Part shown: positions 11,501 through 23,500 of the stretch, in pieces | Numbering within the stretch: the first letter of the stretch is position 1 | How the letters are laid out: each line of letters begins with the position of its first letter | Origin: Phallusia fumigata | Lineage: Eukaryota > Chordata > Ascidiacea > Phlebobranchia > Ascidiidae | DNA length: 25,953 nt | Assembly: GCA_008931825.1 (NCBI GenBank) | Contig: QXVZ01029551.1 | Coordinates: 1 to 25,953, forward strand | Direction: 5' to 3' | Made by a program: the position numbers and the translations under genes | Notes under the pieces: generated by a model | Databases searched by the model: none | What the model saw: only the letters and a program-made list of their open reading frames with translations | What the model was told of the DNA's origin: nothing

Positions 11501-14500
11501 AATTGCAATTACCTGCCCTGTAGTTGTGTGTGTTGTGCAACCGTTTTTTCTGTTGTTTACCACTATTTTGAAACGAAAAATACAGAGTTCTAAACACTAC
11601 CTACACCTGTTTGCATCCAGACTCCCCACTAACCCGTCGGGTTCCGTCGCACTACAGAGACGGAGTCTACGACCCATCAGGATGGAACAGACCCAACCCT
11701 CGTGAGATCAGCGAGGCAACAATGAAGGGAGCGACGGGGGAGGGTTCAAGGTCAATGAGAACAGCCTTGCTCGTGTTCTTCGGTAAGTGTTTTGATGTTG
11801 GACGGATCAAAGTGAAATCGGGTCGGCTGAATTTGATCTCCCTTGGAAACTATTGACACCGATTAAATACATGTATGATGTCCAAAGTCTATCTATAAGA
11901 CACGGCAAAGTGTTTTATGTTTGATAGATAGACTTTGGTCGCGGCTGGTGTAAGTGCCCCGCTGCTTACCGCGAGATCAAAAAACCGTACCGCAACCGGT
12001 AGACGCATCTGGTGTGAATCAGCCTTTACTATGCACAATCTCTGCGAAAAACCTTGGCAAACACAATGCAGGTTTGTAAGGATTTTGGTACGAGATTTGT
12101 TCTTCAAAAGATGCAAGTTGTACAAGCAGCTAAAATTATTGCTTGTGAAGCGACGAACTCTTGACATGTTTCGCAAATTTCTAAACTTTAATGACCTCAA
12201 GAGCTTTTGTACGTAACAGAGTGTGTTAGTGTTTCCTAAACTTTCTACACACCAGCGATAAGAATTTAATAAAGACGCTTATTATCAAATTGGTATTTCT
12301 TGACTCAAAAACAAAAGCTACCCAACAAAATTGCTGTGAGACGGCCTTGAAATATAAAACGAGGCCCAGTTTGACGACAACGGGTGTACGTGTTTTACGT
12401 CATATCCAGGCCACTACAACAAACGCCTGGCACTTTTCCGATAACCTATCATATTCATTGCATGTTACGTACAACATAACCCAATATAACTTCCCTTTGC
12501 ACCCACTCATACAGGCCAGCAAGTTGTCGAGGAGATTCTGGATGCACAGAGACCGGGATGTCCTCCCGAATACTTCAACATCAAGATACCAGCCAATGAC
12601 TCATTGTACGATCCGGATAACACGGGTGAAGTTGAGATTCCCTTACTACGCTCCCGTTATGACCAAAGCATCAGTGGCTTCTCGCCCAATTTCCCGCGAC
12701 AACAGGTGTGTTATCAAGCATGCTTTCGATCGGAAGTAAAGATCGGAGATCAAAACGTTATTTTGGGGCCATTAATAAATAGTCTCTGGACTGCATGGAA
12801 CAGAAACTAAAGTAGAGTCAAGTAAATAACAAATTAAATATTTTTCTTGCGTTGTTTTCATATTTTGTGCATTTTGCGTCGCAACACGCAAATAATACCA
12901 CGTCAACAAGATGTCGACNAGCGACGGGGGAGGGTTCAAGGTCAATGAGGACAGCCTTGCTCGTGTTCTTCGGTAAGTGTTTTGATGTTGAATGGATCAA
13001 AGTGAGTTTAAATCGGGTTTGGATCTCCTTTGGAAACAATCGACACCGATTAAATACATGCACGATGTATGAAGGCTGAAGGCTGATTCACACTAGATGC
13101 GTCAACCGGTTGCGCAAGCAGCGGGGCACTTACACCAGCCGGGACCAAAGTTTATCTCAGACACGGCCTAAGTCCTTTATATCTGATAGACAAACTTTGG
13201 TCCCGGCTGGTGTAAGTGCCCCGCTGCTTGCCGCGAGATCAGAAAACCGTACCGCAACCGGTAGACGCATCTAGTGTGAATCAGCCTTTACTACGCACAA
13301 TCTCTGCGAAAAACCTTGGCAAACACAATGCAGGTTTGTAGGGATTTTGGTACGAGATTTGTTTTTCAAAAGATGCAAGTTGCACAAGCAGCTAAAATTA
13401 TTGCTTGTGAAGCGACGAGCTCTTGACATGTTTCGCAAATTTCTAAACTTTAATGACCTCAAGAGCTTTTGTACGTAACAGAGTGCGTTAGTGTTTCCTA
13501 AACTTTCTACACACCAGCGATAAGAATTTAATAAAGACGCCTATTATCAAATTGGTATTTCTTGACTCAAAAACAAAAGCTACTCAACGAAATTACTGTG
13601 AGACGGCCTTGAAATATAAAACGAGGCCCAGTTTGACGACAACGGGTGTACGTGTTTTACGTCATATCCAGGCCACTACAACAAACGCCTGGCACTTTTC
13701 CGATAACCTATCATATTCATTGCATGTTACGTACAACATAACCCAATATAACTTCCCTTTGCACCCACTCATACAGGCCAGCAGGTTGTCGAGGAGATTC
13801 TGGATGCACAGAGACCGGGATGTCCTCCCGAGTATTTCAACATCAAGATACCAGCCAATGACTCATTGTACGATCCGGATAACACGGGTGAAGTTGAGAT
13901 TCCCTTACTACGCTCCCGTTATGACCAAAGCATCAGTGGCTTCTCGCCCAATTTCCCGCGACAACAGGTGTGTTATCAAGCATGCTTTCGATCGGAAGTA
14001 AAGATCGGAGATCAAAACGTTATTTTGGGGCCATTAATAGATAGTCTCTGGACTGCATGGAACAGAAACTAAAGTAGAGTCAAGTAAATAACAAATTAAA
14101 TATTTTTCTTGCGTTGTTTTCATATTTTGTGCATTTTGCGTCGCAACACGCAAATAATACCACGTCAACAAGATGTCGACATATGGTGTCAAAAAAATGT
14201 CAAAAAATAAACGAATATGTGTAAGCTAAGGATTTTTCACCTTTTTTATGTCGGTACCTTTTTAAAATCACCAACAGCTTCTCGCATCCCCTTCCTTAAT
14301 TTCAAGTTCAAATTACAAACAATTCTCATACCCCCTGGGGCCAGATCCCGCATCCCCGGGTCAANTACCTTTTTAAAATCACCAACAGCTTCTCGCATCC
14401 CCTTCCTTAATTTCAAGTTCAAATTACAAACAATTCTCATACCCCCTGGGGCCAGATCCCGCATCCCCGGGTCAAAAACCCCTGCTGTAAACAGACTTGA

Positions 14501-17500
14501 CTTGGAAAGTGGCACCGATTTCAAAACATATTTCAGTCATGAAATATACAGTTTGTGCTGAGAAAACCTTTTAAATATTCCATTCTGCGACTTATAGTTG
14601 AACGAAATCACGGCTTTTATCGACGGAGGTCTGACATACGGCGTTAGCAAAGCATGGGCTGACGCGCTTCGTCTCCACAAACGTGTGTGTCCGGAACGAA
14701 CTAATACCAGCAACATATTGGCCAGTGTAAGTTCCGTTTTGTTGTTTGTTTGATTTAATTTGTATAAAAAGGTTTATGATATGAATACAATATTCGCTAA
14801 GGCCACAAGACACGGAAATGAAAAGTAGCTTAATTAAAAACAGTGCCCAAGAGCTTGTGCATAGTGAATACATTGTAATGCACGGATAGTTAAAATATTT
14901 GCTATAATGTTTATTCACTTCATACAAGCCATCTGGCCCCTTTGTTTTTGATAGAAAAAAATGTTACAATAATGTAAACTTCGTTATGTGCTCCATGATT
15001 AATGTCTAAACCTGTGGCTATTGGACTTGCTGGAAACACTCAACCCCGCACGAGTTAAAGCTAATGACGTTTAGGGCCAAATATGCGCGAAACCATTTAC
15101 CATGTCAAAGCGCTTCTAGACATGCAATACACCGCGTTTTGAGAGCTTGCATAAAAGAAATTCGAACATTTCCCTTTCGTTATTGATGGAAATTATCAGA
15201 ACAAAAAAATTGACTCAAATAGATGCAACCGAAGAACCCAAAGGTCATTTCTCAAACAAATCCACATTTAGGTGCTGTGCTTGTTCAATCTAATCGTCTG
15301 TTGAAGAAATTATGGCTTGGTGTTTAGCTAAAAATGGCCGAAATATCAGAAATACCTAAAAAACAACTCACAAACTTTATTTTGAGTCGCATCACGTGGA
15401 TTGCTACGTAGGCGTGACGTAGCAGCATGCCTGCGCAGTGGAGCGTGACGGACTGCAGACAAACACCAATCTGCAACAACATTTCTTCGACACCGCGTTA
15501 TTTTGGGAAGGGGGCATTTCGGTAATTTTTAGTTCTCTCGAGTCTCGCGATCAACAGCGGCGCGTTTCAAATTTAGCTGCAAGGGATTTATGCATCAACG
15601 ATTAGGGAATTAGAAATAACCGATAAACGGTTCCTCACGAGTCCTCATTGTGACGTACTAAGTCAGCAGTTATAGAAGCGGTCATTGGCCATTTTAAGGT
15701 TTCACTGAGCAAGAAACTAAAGCGGCGTTACTCCAATCCAGTTGGTCCGAATTAAAGGCACCAACTTCAAAAATCGAATAAAGAAACACTAAAAATAATC
15801 CAACGGCACTGCAATAAGTCAGGAAGGTCGACGGTGGACTCATTGTGAGCATTACACATTCAGGCGTTGTTCCGCCCACCGAGGATAAAAGTAAAACAAA
15901 CAAACAAATTTACACGTTCCCGAGCAAGATTATTCAACCGCCTGGATAAAGAAAGCGTGTTCGCTAATCCACTTTATCGCGTAAGGTTACCAGCCCAAAT
16001 CTTTACTTTATATTTCCAGTGACAAACACACCGGTCTTGTGGTAGCGGTTTAGCTGCAGTCCACTTGACCCTAATCTATCTTATGTCCCGGCCGGACCAG
16101 TTACAGCGTATTTCAGATGTACCGTTTCGTTAATTATTAGAGGGTTAAGAAGAGATCATGAATGGCACAAGTAATAAACCAAAACTCTTAATACAAGTTC
16201 ATATACGATTTTTGGTGCAAAGGTAATTTTTTTATCTTGCAAGGCCACAATCAAACCTTTTGCAGGCCCGCTACGTTTTCCAGAACTAAACCTAAACCTG
16301 ACTCATATTTATTATGCAGCAATCGAACCCCACCGATTGCAGGGGAGAACTAGCTTCCTATCTTGACAAAGGCAGCTTCCCGATCGAGAACGACATCGGC
16401 CTTCCCATCGTTAACCCGCCACCTCCACGAGATCACGTGCTAAAATCAGCCAAGCGTTTCTACCGTAAGTGATGAAACGCAAACATAGAGGGCTTCGTTA
16501 ACTTGATGGGTTGAAACATAATTGTTTTGTATTATTTTTTTGTTTTATACCCGATTGTTACTTCTTTTGTATTAATGTAGTTAACTGATAACCATGGGTT
16601 ACACCAGGTCCCCAAACCCCCTAAAAACCTTGAAATATCCCCTTTGAAAAAAACCCACAAAACTGCTTCAAGATTTTCAACTGACCAAAACTATTTGAAA
16701 ACTCCCTGAAACAAGTCTAAACTTGTTTTAACTAATAAAAAACTACCCCAAAACTCTAAAACCACTTAACATCCTTTAAACAACCCTAGAACTCTTTAAC
16801 ACCATTTCAGGCTTGTTTAAACAATACAAACTACCCCAGAACCCATTTAAACAAACCCCAAACCAAAAAAGAACATGCGCAAAACTAGACCGCAATTTTC
16901 TACCGCACAGGTATCGGCAATCCCCGTGGTAACGAGAACCCGTTCCTTCTGACGTTCGGAGTTCTGTGGTTCCGATATCACAACTGGTGGGCGAGGAGGT
17001 TACGGGAGGAACACACAGACTGGAGCGATGAGAAAGTTTACAACGAAGCCCGAGTGCGAAATATTGCTACACATCAGGTACGGTGGCTGAGGCTAAAATA
17101 TTCGGGCGAAAAACATCAAGTTTTTGCTCCAATCAGAATTGAATGAACCAGTAAGGCAAACAGGTTTTGAAACCGGTTTGAACTGGTTAAAGACGTTAAC
17201 TAAATTTTTGCTCCAATCAAAATTGAAAGAAAGGGTAACGTAATCTGGTTTTGTAGCCGGTTGTGGAATACCAATCCCGGCTGAAACCAGATTAAACTGG
17301 ATTATTGCAGCAAAACCGCCGAGGAATTGGATGTTTTCGTTCCAGCAAACAAACAAAGGATATTGAACGCTATACTGTGTAGGCCACGAGTTATTTCAGT
17401 TATAAACTAATCCACGAATCAAGATTTTTAACTAAACACTTTGGTTTGCAGCCACAAAAAAAACAGAACAGTAAACAATTCAATTTTAAGTTTTTTGTTG

Positions 17501-20500
17501 TGTTTTAAAGCGTTTGTTTATTTTTTTGCAGAAAATTGTTTTGAAAGACTGGCTTCCCTTGTTCTTGGGAAGTTGCAACCGTTCGAATAACAACGTTATG
17601 TGCTTCGACATTCCTGCTTATGACGGTATGTACCTTGACAACTGAAATTAGAGGTTGGTCATTTTCCGTGGGGCAACATGTGACACCGAAAATATTTTGG
17701 GGGGCCGGGCCAAACAGCTTAACTCGAATCTGCATGATTTTATTTGGATTTCTTTATGAAGAGAAGTTAATAGGATTGTTTTTACGACAAGCTGGCAAGA
17801 GTATATGTTATGGCCGAGCAAGGCAAAGATAAGGTTGACCGAAAAAATGTCATTTAATTCCAAATTAGCTTAAACCGGCCGGCAAGAGTCAACAGCCGTA
17901 GGTGGCCCGTTGGCTGTACACTGACCAGATCTGTTTTAAACCAAAGGGTTGCAAACCGCAGCCGTATCCCTCAGATATACAGTTTAACATCCTTACTCGT
18001 TTTTTTCGCAAAACACTTAGAGATTTTGCAGCGGAAAATTAGAGATTTTGTGATGTAAACATGCAAAAAACACAGAAGTCACGATTTACTTAAACCGGAC
18101 ACAAAACCTTGCTCCACAGCCACCGCGAACCTAAATTTATCAATTCACAATTTTTTATGAAACAACCAAATTACCGGCACAACATTACCCAAACTCCTAA
18201 ACGCATAAGAAAATCCAAGCAACAACTTAGCAACCTCGGCATCTCTACACATCATTCAGATACATGACTCAGCATTATTTTACGCCTAGATGACTCGACA
18301 TTTTTTTACCTCACGCAGGTTACAAGTCGGCGATACATCCGGGAGTTACTCACATATTCCAGTCGGCTGCTATGCGAATTGGTCACACTCTTGTGCCACC
18401 AGGGGTATTCCGACGAACAACTGTAAGAGAGTAAGTGGAATTTTACCAGGTTTTAAACAATGGCCACCACAGAACTGTTTCTTCTCGCAACCAGAGGCGA
18501 TGTTTTTTGGATCATTAGAAGGAAATTGATTTATGTTCCCAAATGTGCTATTTGCTTTTCTAAAAAATTTGTTCTGGGATAGATAACCGTTTTTTGATAT
18601 TTGAAACCTATAGTGTACTATTTATTCCTATTTTAGTTTCCAAAATATACTGATTAAACTAAGATAACTGGTTTAACATTGGAAAATATTTTTATGCATA
18701 AATTCTGGGACTAAAGGGTTAAATTTTTTGCTGTAAAACCAAGTTTTTGTCAAAGCCTAGGCTTCTGTTAGTTTTGCCATTCTATGTAATAACACTTATG
18801 TTTACATTCTACAGGGGGTGTAGATTTCTCACCAACACCCTCGCAACGGCAGGAGACAGACACGAGTTTCAGATGAAACACGTCAATAAAACGGGACTGA
18901 GGACTTGTAACACATACTTTAATGCTGTGGTGAGTCCTTTGGTATATTTGATCACATCACTTCCCATGGTAAAATTGATCATTTTTTGCCTAAAAAGGCT
19001 TTTGTAAAGTCTGGAGGTATCGATTGAATGTCAAATTAAGATTTTTCCATTGTTCGAGGTCACAAAAAGCGTTTTTGATTTGAAATTTGAATACTCGTTT
19101 TATAGATATAGAATAGGTCGATCCGGGACCTGAACCACCAACCTACGAGCTATCCCTGTTTAAACACACATATACGATCCAACCTTAACACAAACACGTT
19201 GGTTACTTGCAGGAAGCAGTCAACGAAACTGACATCGACACCTTGCTAATGGGAATGGCAAGTCAGCTGTGTGAAAGAGAGGACAACATCATTACACCTG
19301 ATCTACGTGGATCAGTGTTCGGATTCCTCGAGTTCTCGAGAAGAGATTTAATGGCAATTAATATCCAGGTGAGATAAGAGGACAGAAACATACTAACTCG
19401 AAACTGTATTAATTTGAATTTACGGTTACGAATTTTTATCTGACAAATGCATAGTCGCCAACTTCGTAAAGCAAACAAAAACGAATTTCGCTGCGCAGCA
19501 TATTCTTTACTCTAAATAGGTTTACAACAACTATATGGTCCACAAACTGTTCATGTGCACGCCCGGTTTTTGTAGTTGACCACTTGTCTCTTTATTAAAA
19601 TTAAAGGTTTTCTTGCTATTGCAACAGGCTTGGTAAAATTAAAAAAAAACTGTTAAAAACTTTGTGCGTCTTTAGTCCATGTCATTTTCCACCACAACAA
19701 ACTTGCAAGATTACATTTCTTATGCAGAGGGGAAGAGACCATGGTCTTCCCGACTACAACACAGCAAGAAAAAGTTACGGCTTTCCGGCGAGGACATCCT
19801 TTTATGACGTCAATCCAGCTTTGTTTACTGAGAAGCCAGAAGTGAGACTGATTTAAATACCATAGATAATACATTTGATCGGGTTCCTTGGCAAATTTTG
19901 CGAAGTTTTGAATGCGGGTTTTGTGGGTAACGAAATTGGCTTTAATAACAACCTTTGCTAACAACACAAGCTGAAAAAAACGCGTTTGAAAAACACCCTG
20001 TTGACGCTCAAACATCTCTACGTTATTCAAAAGATAAAACCAGCAGAAAAATATCCATTTAAAGATCCCAAGATTTCCTAAAACACTCCACAAATGCATT
20101 TTTTCCAAGCCTATTTGTATTTTCAGTAAATGTCTGTTTGGTTACTTGAATCTTGTTTTGTAGTGTAGGTTTTGTGTAAATGCCAAACAATCATGAACCC
20201 TGTCTCCTTAGTTACTTCAATCTTTCATGAGAGTTCACGACAATGACATCAGTTTGGTCGACGTATGGACAGGAGGACTGCTGGAAACAACCGACTCAGG
20301 ACCAGGCGAGTTATTTCGCGAGGTAATCCGGGATCAGTTTGTCCGAATCAGAGACGGGGACCGATTTTGGTACGAGAATACAGGGAATGGGTAAGTTACA
20401 TGTTTTTTTTTTGCTTGTTTGAGCTGCATCCGACCATATTTGCAATCAGTTCCCCCGTCACATGTTTTGGTTGTTTTTTGTAATTCTTTGCGTTGGTTTC

Positions 20501-23500
20501 CAAACTTTACGTACTAAGGTATCATTTTTCGGTTCGTACAGTGTCCGCGCACCTCCTGCTTTCAGAAAACTTTAGAATCGCAAAAAGACAACATCATCAT
20601 CGCTATAATCATTAATGCTACTCACTTAATGTAAGAACCGACCGACTGACTGAATGACATTTTGCGAGATTTTGCAAGTAAAAATTGCAACGCCATGATG
20701 CCCCAAAGAACAATTTTGCAATCCAATTACATCAATAAGCAACAAAAGTCGCTCGTGTATCGCTAACAAGATAGTTTTGAAACCAATGCTTCATGTGATT
20801 TTTTGTAAAAAAAATTTTAAAGCATTGCCGAATATTACTCAATTAAACCCAATTGTATCTCACACAACATACTTATATCCAAACTTTCTCGGATGTAAAG
20901 AAAGCTTTGCATATTTTTGACATTATTCTTTTTCTCGCAGTCTCTTGAACGCGACAGAAATCGAAGAAATCAACAACACAACGATTCGAGAAGTAATTCT
21001 TCGCTCAAACCCGAGTATGCAACCGGAAGATATTCAGAACAACCCGTTCTTGTGGAACAACGCCAGTAAGACGATTTCCTTGTATGGTTGTCAAAAATTT
21101 ATGCAAGTTGTCAAAAGTTACCTGTGTCCCCCCTTAAAAGTCCATGCAAAAGCCTAATGGGCGTTCGCACACGTGCTAATCCGTGTCCACTAGATGGCGC
21201 GCAGCTACTGCTCTTGCAACTTTGCATCGAGTTGTCGAATGGTCTGAGGCGCTCGACCCATACACAGACATAAAAACCTGATCGGGATTAGTTCTCGGGA
21301 TCGTAACGGGTTCGAACCTCGTGAAAAAAAGTTGTCTCCCGGCCCTTTCCGTATCTTTTCTGCTCGGTCCACACTTGTTGACAAACTTTGTTACCGCGGC
21401 AGTTTGTAATTTTATCGACCATAAACGTTTTTGTTCCTAGTTATAAGGGGGTCCGGTGTAAAGCTCTACCCATAGGGGGAAGCTGTTAAGTTGCTCCTGC
21501 CCCCACCCCCTCATGCAAATCACTTTCTCTCTGAATGACTGCAGTCAACGAATGATAAACTTAAAGACAAACCATCTAAATGTCTTTACACATTGTTGCG
21601 TAGTCGGCACAGCGGAAAACCAGAACTGCCCACAACCTTACCAACTGAACGAAACACAGATGGAGGAATGCACACCACCTGAGAAGTTCGACTACTTCTG
21701 GGGAAGCGAGCTCTCATTTGCCCTAACCTTCGCCTGCATTGGACTCTTTATCATACGTAAGTTGGTCATATTAGATTCTTAGTAAAGGATGAGAGGTTCT
21801 GCGTACAAGTCTAGAGTCAAGGCGGCTATATTGCCATATGTGCTGTGATATAGGAAACCCAAGAAAATGTTTAATTTACCTGTAGCGGGACACATAATGT
21901 AGTGGTGGTACAACCTTACAGTCGCAACAACCGAACTAGAAAATGGCAATCGAGTTCAATATGTGTTCATTTAAAACTGAAATGACTAGATTTTCAATGC
22001 AGCTGATGCTAGCTGTTTTCCTGCGAAAATTATTTCTTTGTAAGTTGTTTTAACTCGCCAGTAAAGACTTAGTGAGAGTCTATTGTTCGAATTTATATGT
22101 TTGGATACACATATTCTACTTTGCACAGTACTTTCCACAAGCAATTTGCAACCAGGTTATTTTGCGTGTAGTGACATTGCTCTTTATGCTGATGCTGGGA
22201 AATATGGCGAAAAAACGCAACATTCGCCTCAAGAAGAGAGCAGCGACCAAGAAACGAAGCACCGAAATGGGTCAAAACTGCGACATCGCCAACGAAATCA
22301 TCGGATCAAACTCATTCCGTGAAGTTCAGGTACAAAAACGTCACGCCTTTTTCTGAACAAGTTGACTTAGTTTGAAAGGAGATGATTTATGAAATTTTCT
22401 GCCCGCACGACTAGTAAATTGTCAGCTACATCCGCTCAGAGGAAATGTTTTCATTTTTTCCTTTTTTTATGGTGTGTTGTATTTCGCGCTTTAAGTGTTA
22501 TTCACCCTGAGGAAGACGACCTGTACATGACGTCGAAACGTCGGTACGAGTAATACATTTGCCAGAAGAGCATTCACAAATTCATGCACTGCCTGGTAGC
22601 AACATTTATAGAAATTCAGCAAATTCTTACGATCTGCAGAAAAGAATCTCAGACTATTAAAACTTTTGGCATCGATAAGGGATTATAAATTGGGCTGTTC
22701 TCATACGTCACTTTCCAAACGATAAGCGTTATACATAAAAGTACTTGCTTGTATCTTCTTATTAAAACTATTTAAAACCGAACACTGTGTATTAAAACGC
22801 TGTTGTCATTATCAGTAATTTGTCGAAGCGTAGAAAATGTTTTACACACAAGTACTGGCTTGTATCTTGATATACTTGATGCTGGTCAAAACTGTAAATT
22901 ATTAATCAAAATATATATACACCTAAAAAGTCGGAGGCCACTAAGCCGTTTTAATTGGTTAGGGAAATCCCATTTTTCAACAAAGTACAACCGAAACTTT
23001 TCAACGTTTGTTACTTTTAGATACAACTCGGACCACGTGACAACATCACCACAAAGACGGTGACAGGGCGGGGCTTGAGAGTGATTGACACCGGGAAAGT
23101 AGAAACTGCAACAATCTACAGAAGTTACAACAAGGGGAGAACTGCAATGTTTCTAAGGATTGAGAAAGAAACCCATGACGTGGTGAGTGCAATTTTTTTT
23201 ACCGAAAATCGACTTGCCCATATTGGGATACTTCTTAAGCTGTTGTTCCGTTACTCTTGTTTTTCAGTTTTGGGAATTCGTGTTTGTTAACCCAACAACT
23301 CGAGGTATATTTATGGTCAAAATTCTTGTTCGGAAAAACACAAAAGACTATCCCAGTGTTTCTTAACCGTTTTTCTTACGCGGCCCAGATAACGTTTTAA
23401 AACAGATCATGGCCCAAGGTCTCATGAACCTTCCCTCATTTTAAGCTCGTTGTGACATAAACACGCGTTGTTTTAAACTACAGAATATCGATTTAATCCA

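Larger units (their letters stand above)
11730..14180. repeat. 1.2-kb direct duplication around N12919 (two haplotypes)
   Basis: Copy 1 is 11730-12918 and copy 2 is 12920-14180. Both run from within exon 3 through intron 3 and exon 4 to the same point (ATGTCGAC). From about 12030 to 12918 I count roughly 14 single-base differences in about 890 bp, near 1.6 %. Coding differences are all synonymous. Copy 2 is 72 bp longer, mainly because copy 1 lacks the outer left arm of a palindromic element. Position on a single N, allele-like divergence and a broken exon at the joint favour an assembly join of two alleles. Confidence 0.85.
17626..20940 (+). other. DUOX introns 8-13, no features recognised
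   Basis: The introns between exons 8 and 14 (17626-18318, 18431-18814, 18930-19212, 19369-19727, 19842-20211, 20391-20940) are AT-rich and 280-690 bp long, with pyrimidine tracts before their acceptors. I see no repeat family or RNA gene in them. Reading frames that cross exons here are shadows of the DUOX coding sequence. Confidence 0.7.

Noticed and set aside
12290..12739. 149-codon frame (also at 13552-14001)
   Set aside because: It runs from a repeat in intron 3 into exon 4 in a different phase from DUOX; it is a shadow of exon 4.
13777..13967. A genuine tandem or mutually exclusive duplicate of exon 4
   Set aside because: Both copies encode the same peptide, serial use breaks the frame, the block starts in mid-exon next to an N, and divergence is allele-like.
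18421..18430. Exon 9 donor at 18423 (GTAAGA)
   Set aside because: It would join exon 10 in a phase that gives an immediate stop; GA|GTAAGT at 18431 keeps frame.
19653..20108. 151-codon minus-strand frame over exon 12
   Set aside because: It is the antisense shadow of exon 12 and adjoining intron; no family resemblance.
21225..21340. A functional tRNA gene
   Set aside because: A and B boxes are good but the spacing is long and no acceptor stem or anticodon arm could be drawn.
22083..22171. Exon 16 acceptors upstream (for example after 22128)
   Set aside because: They put the basic cytosolic segment out of frame or break the membrane helix; only the AG at 22170-22171 fits phase 1.
22803..23063. 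86-codon frame running into exon 17
   Set aside because: It begins in intron 16, without coding character, and reads exon 17 in the wrong frame.
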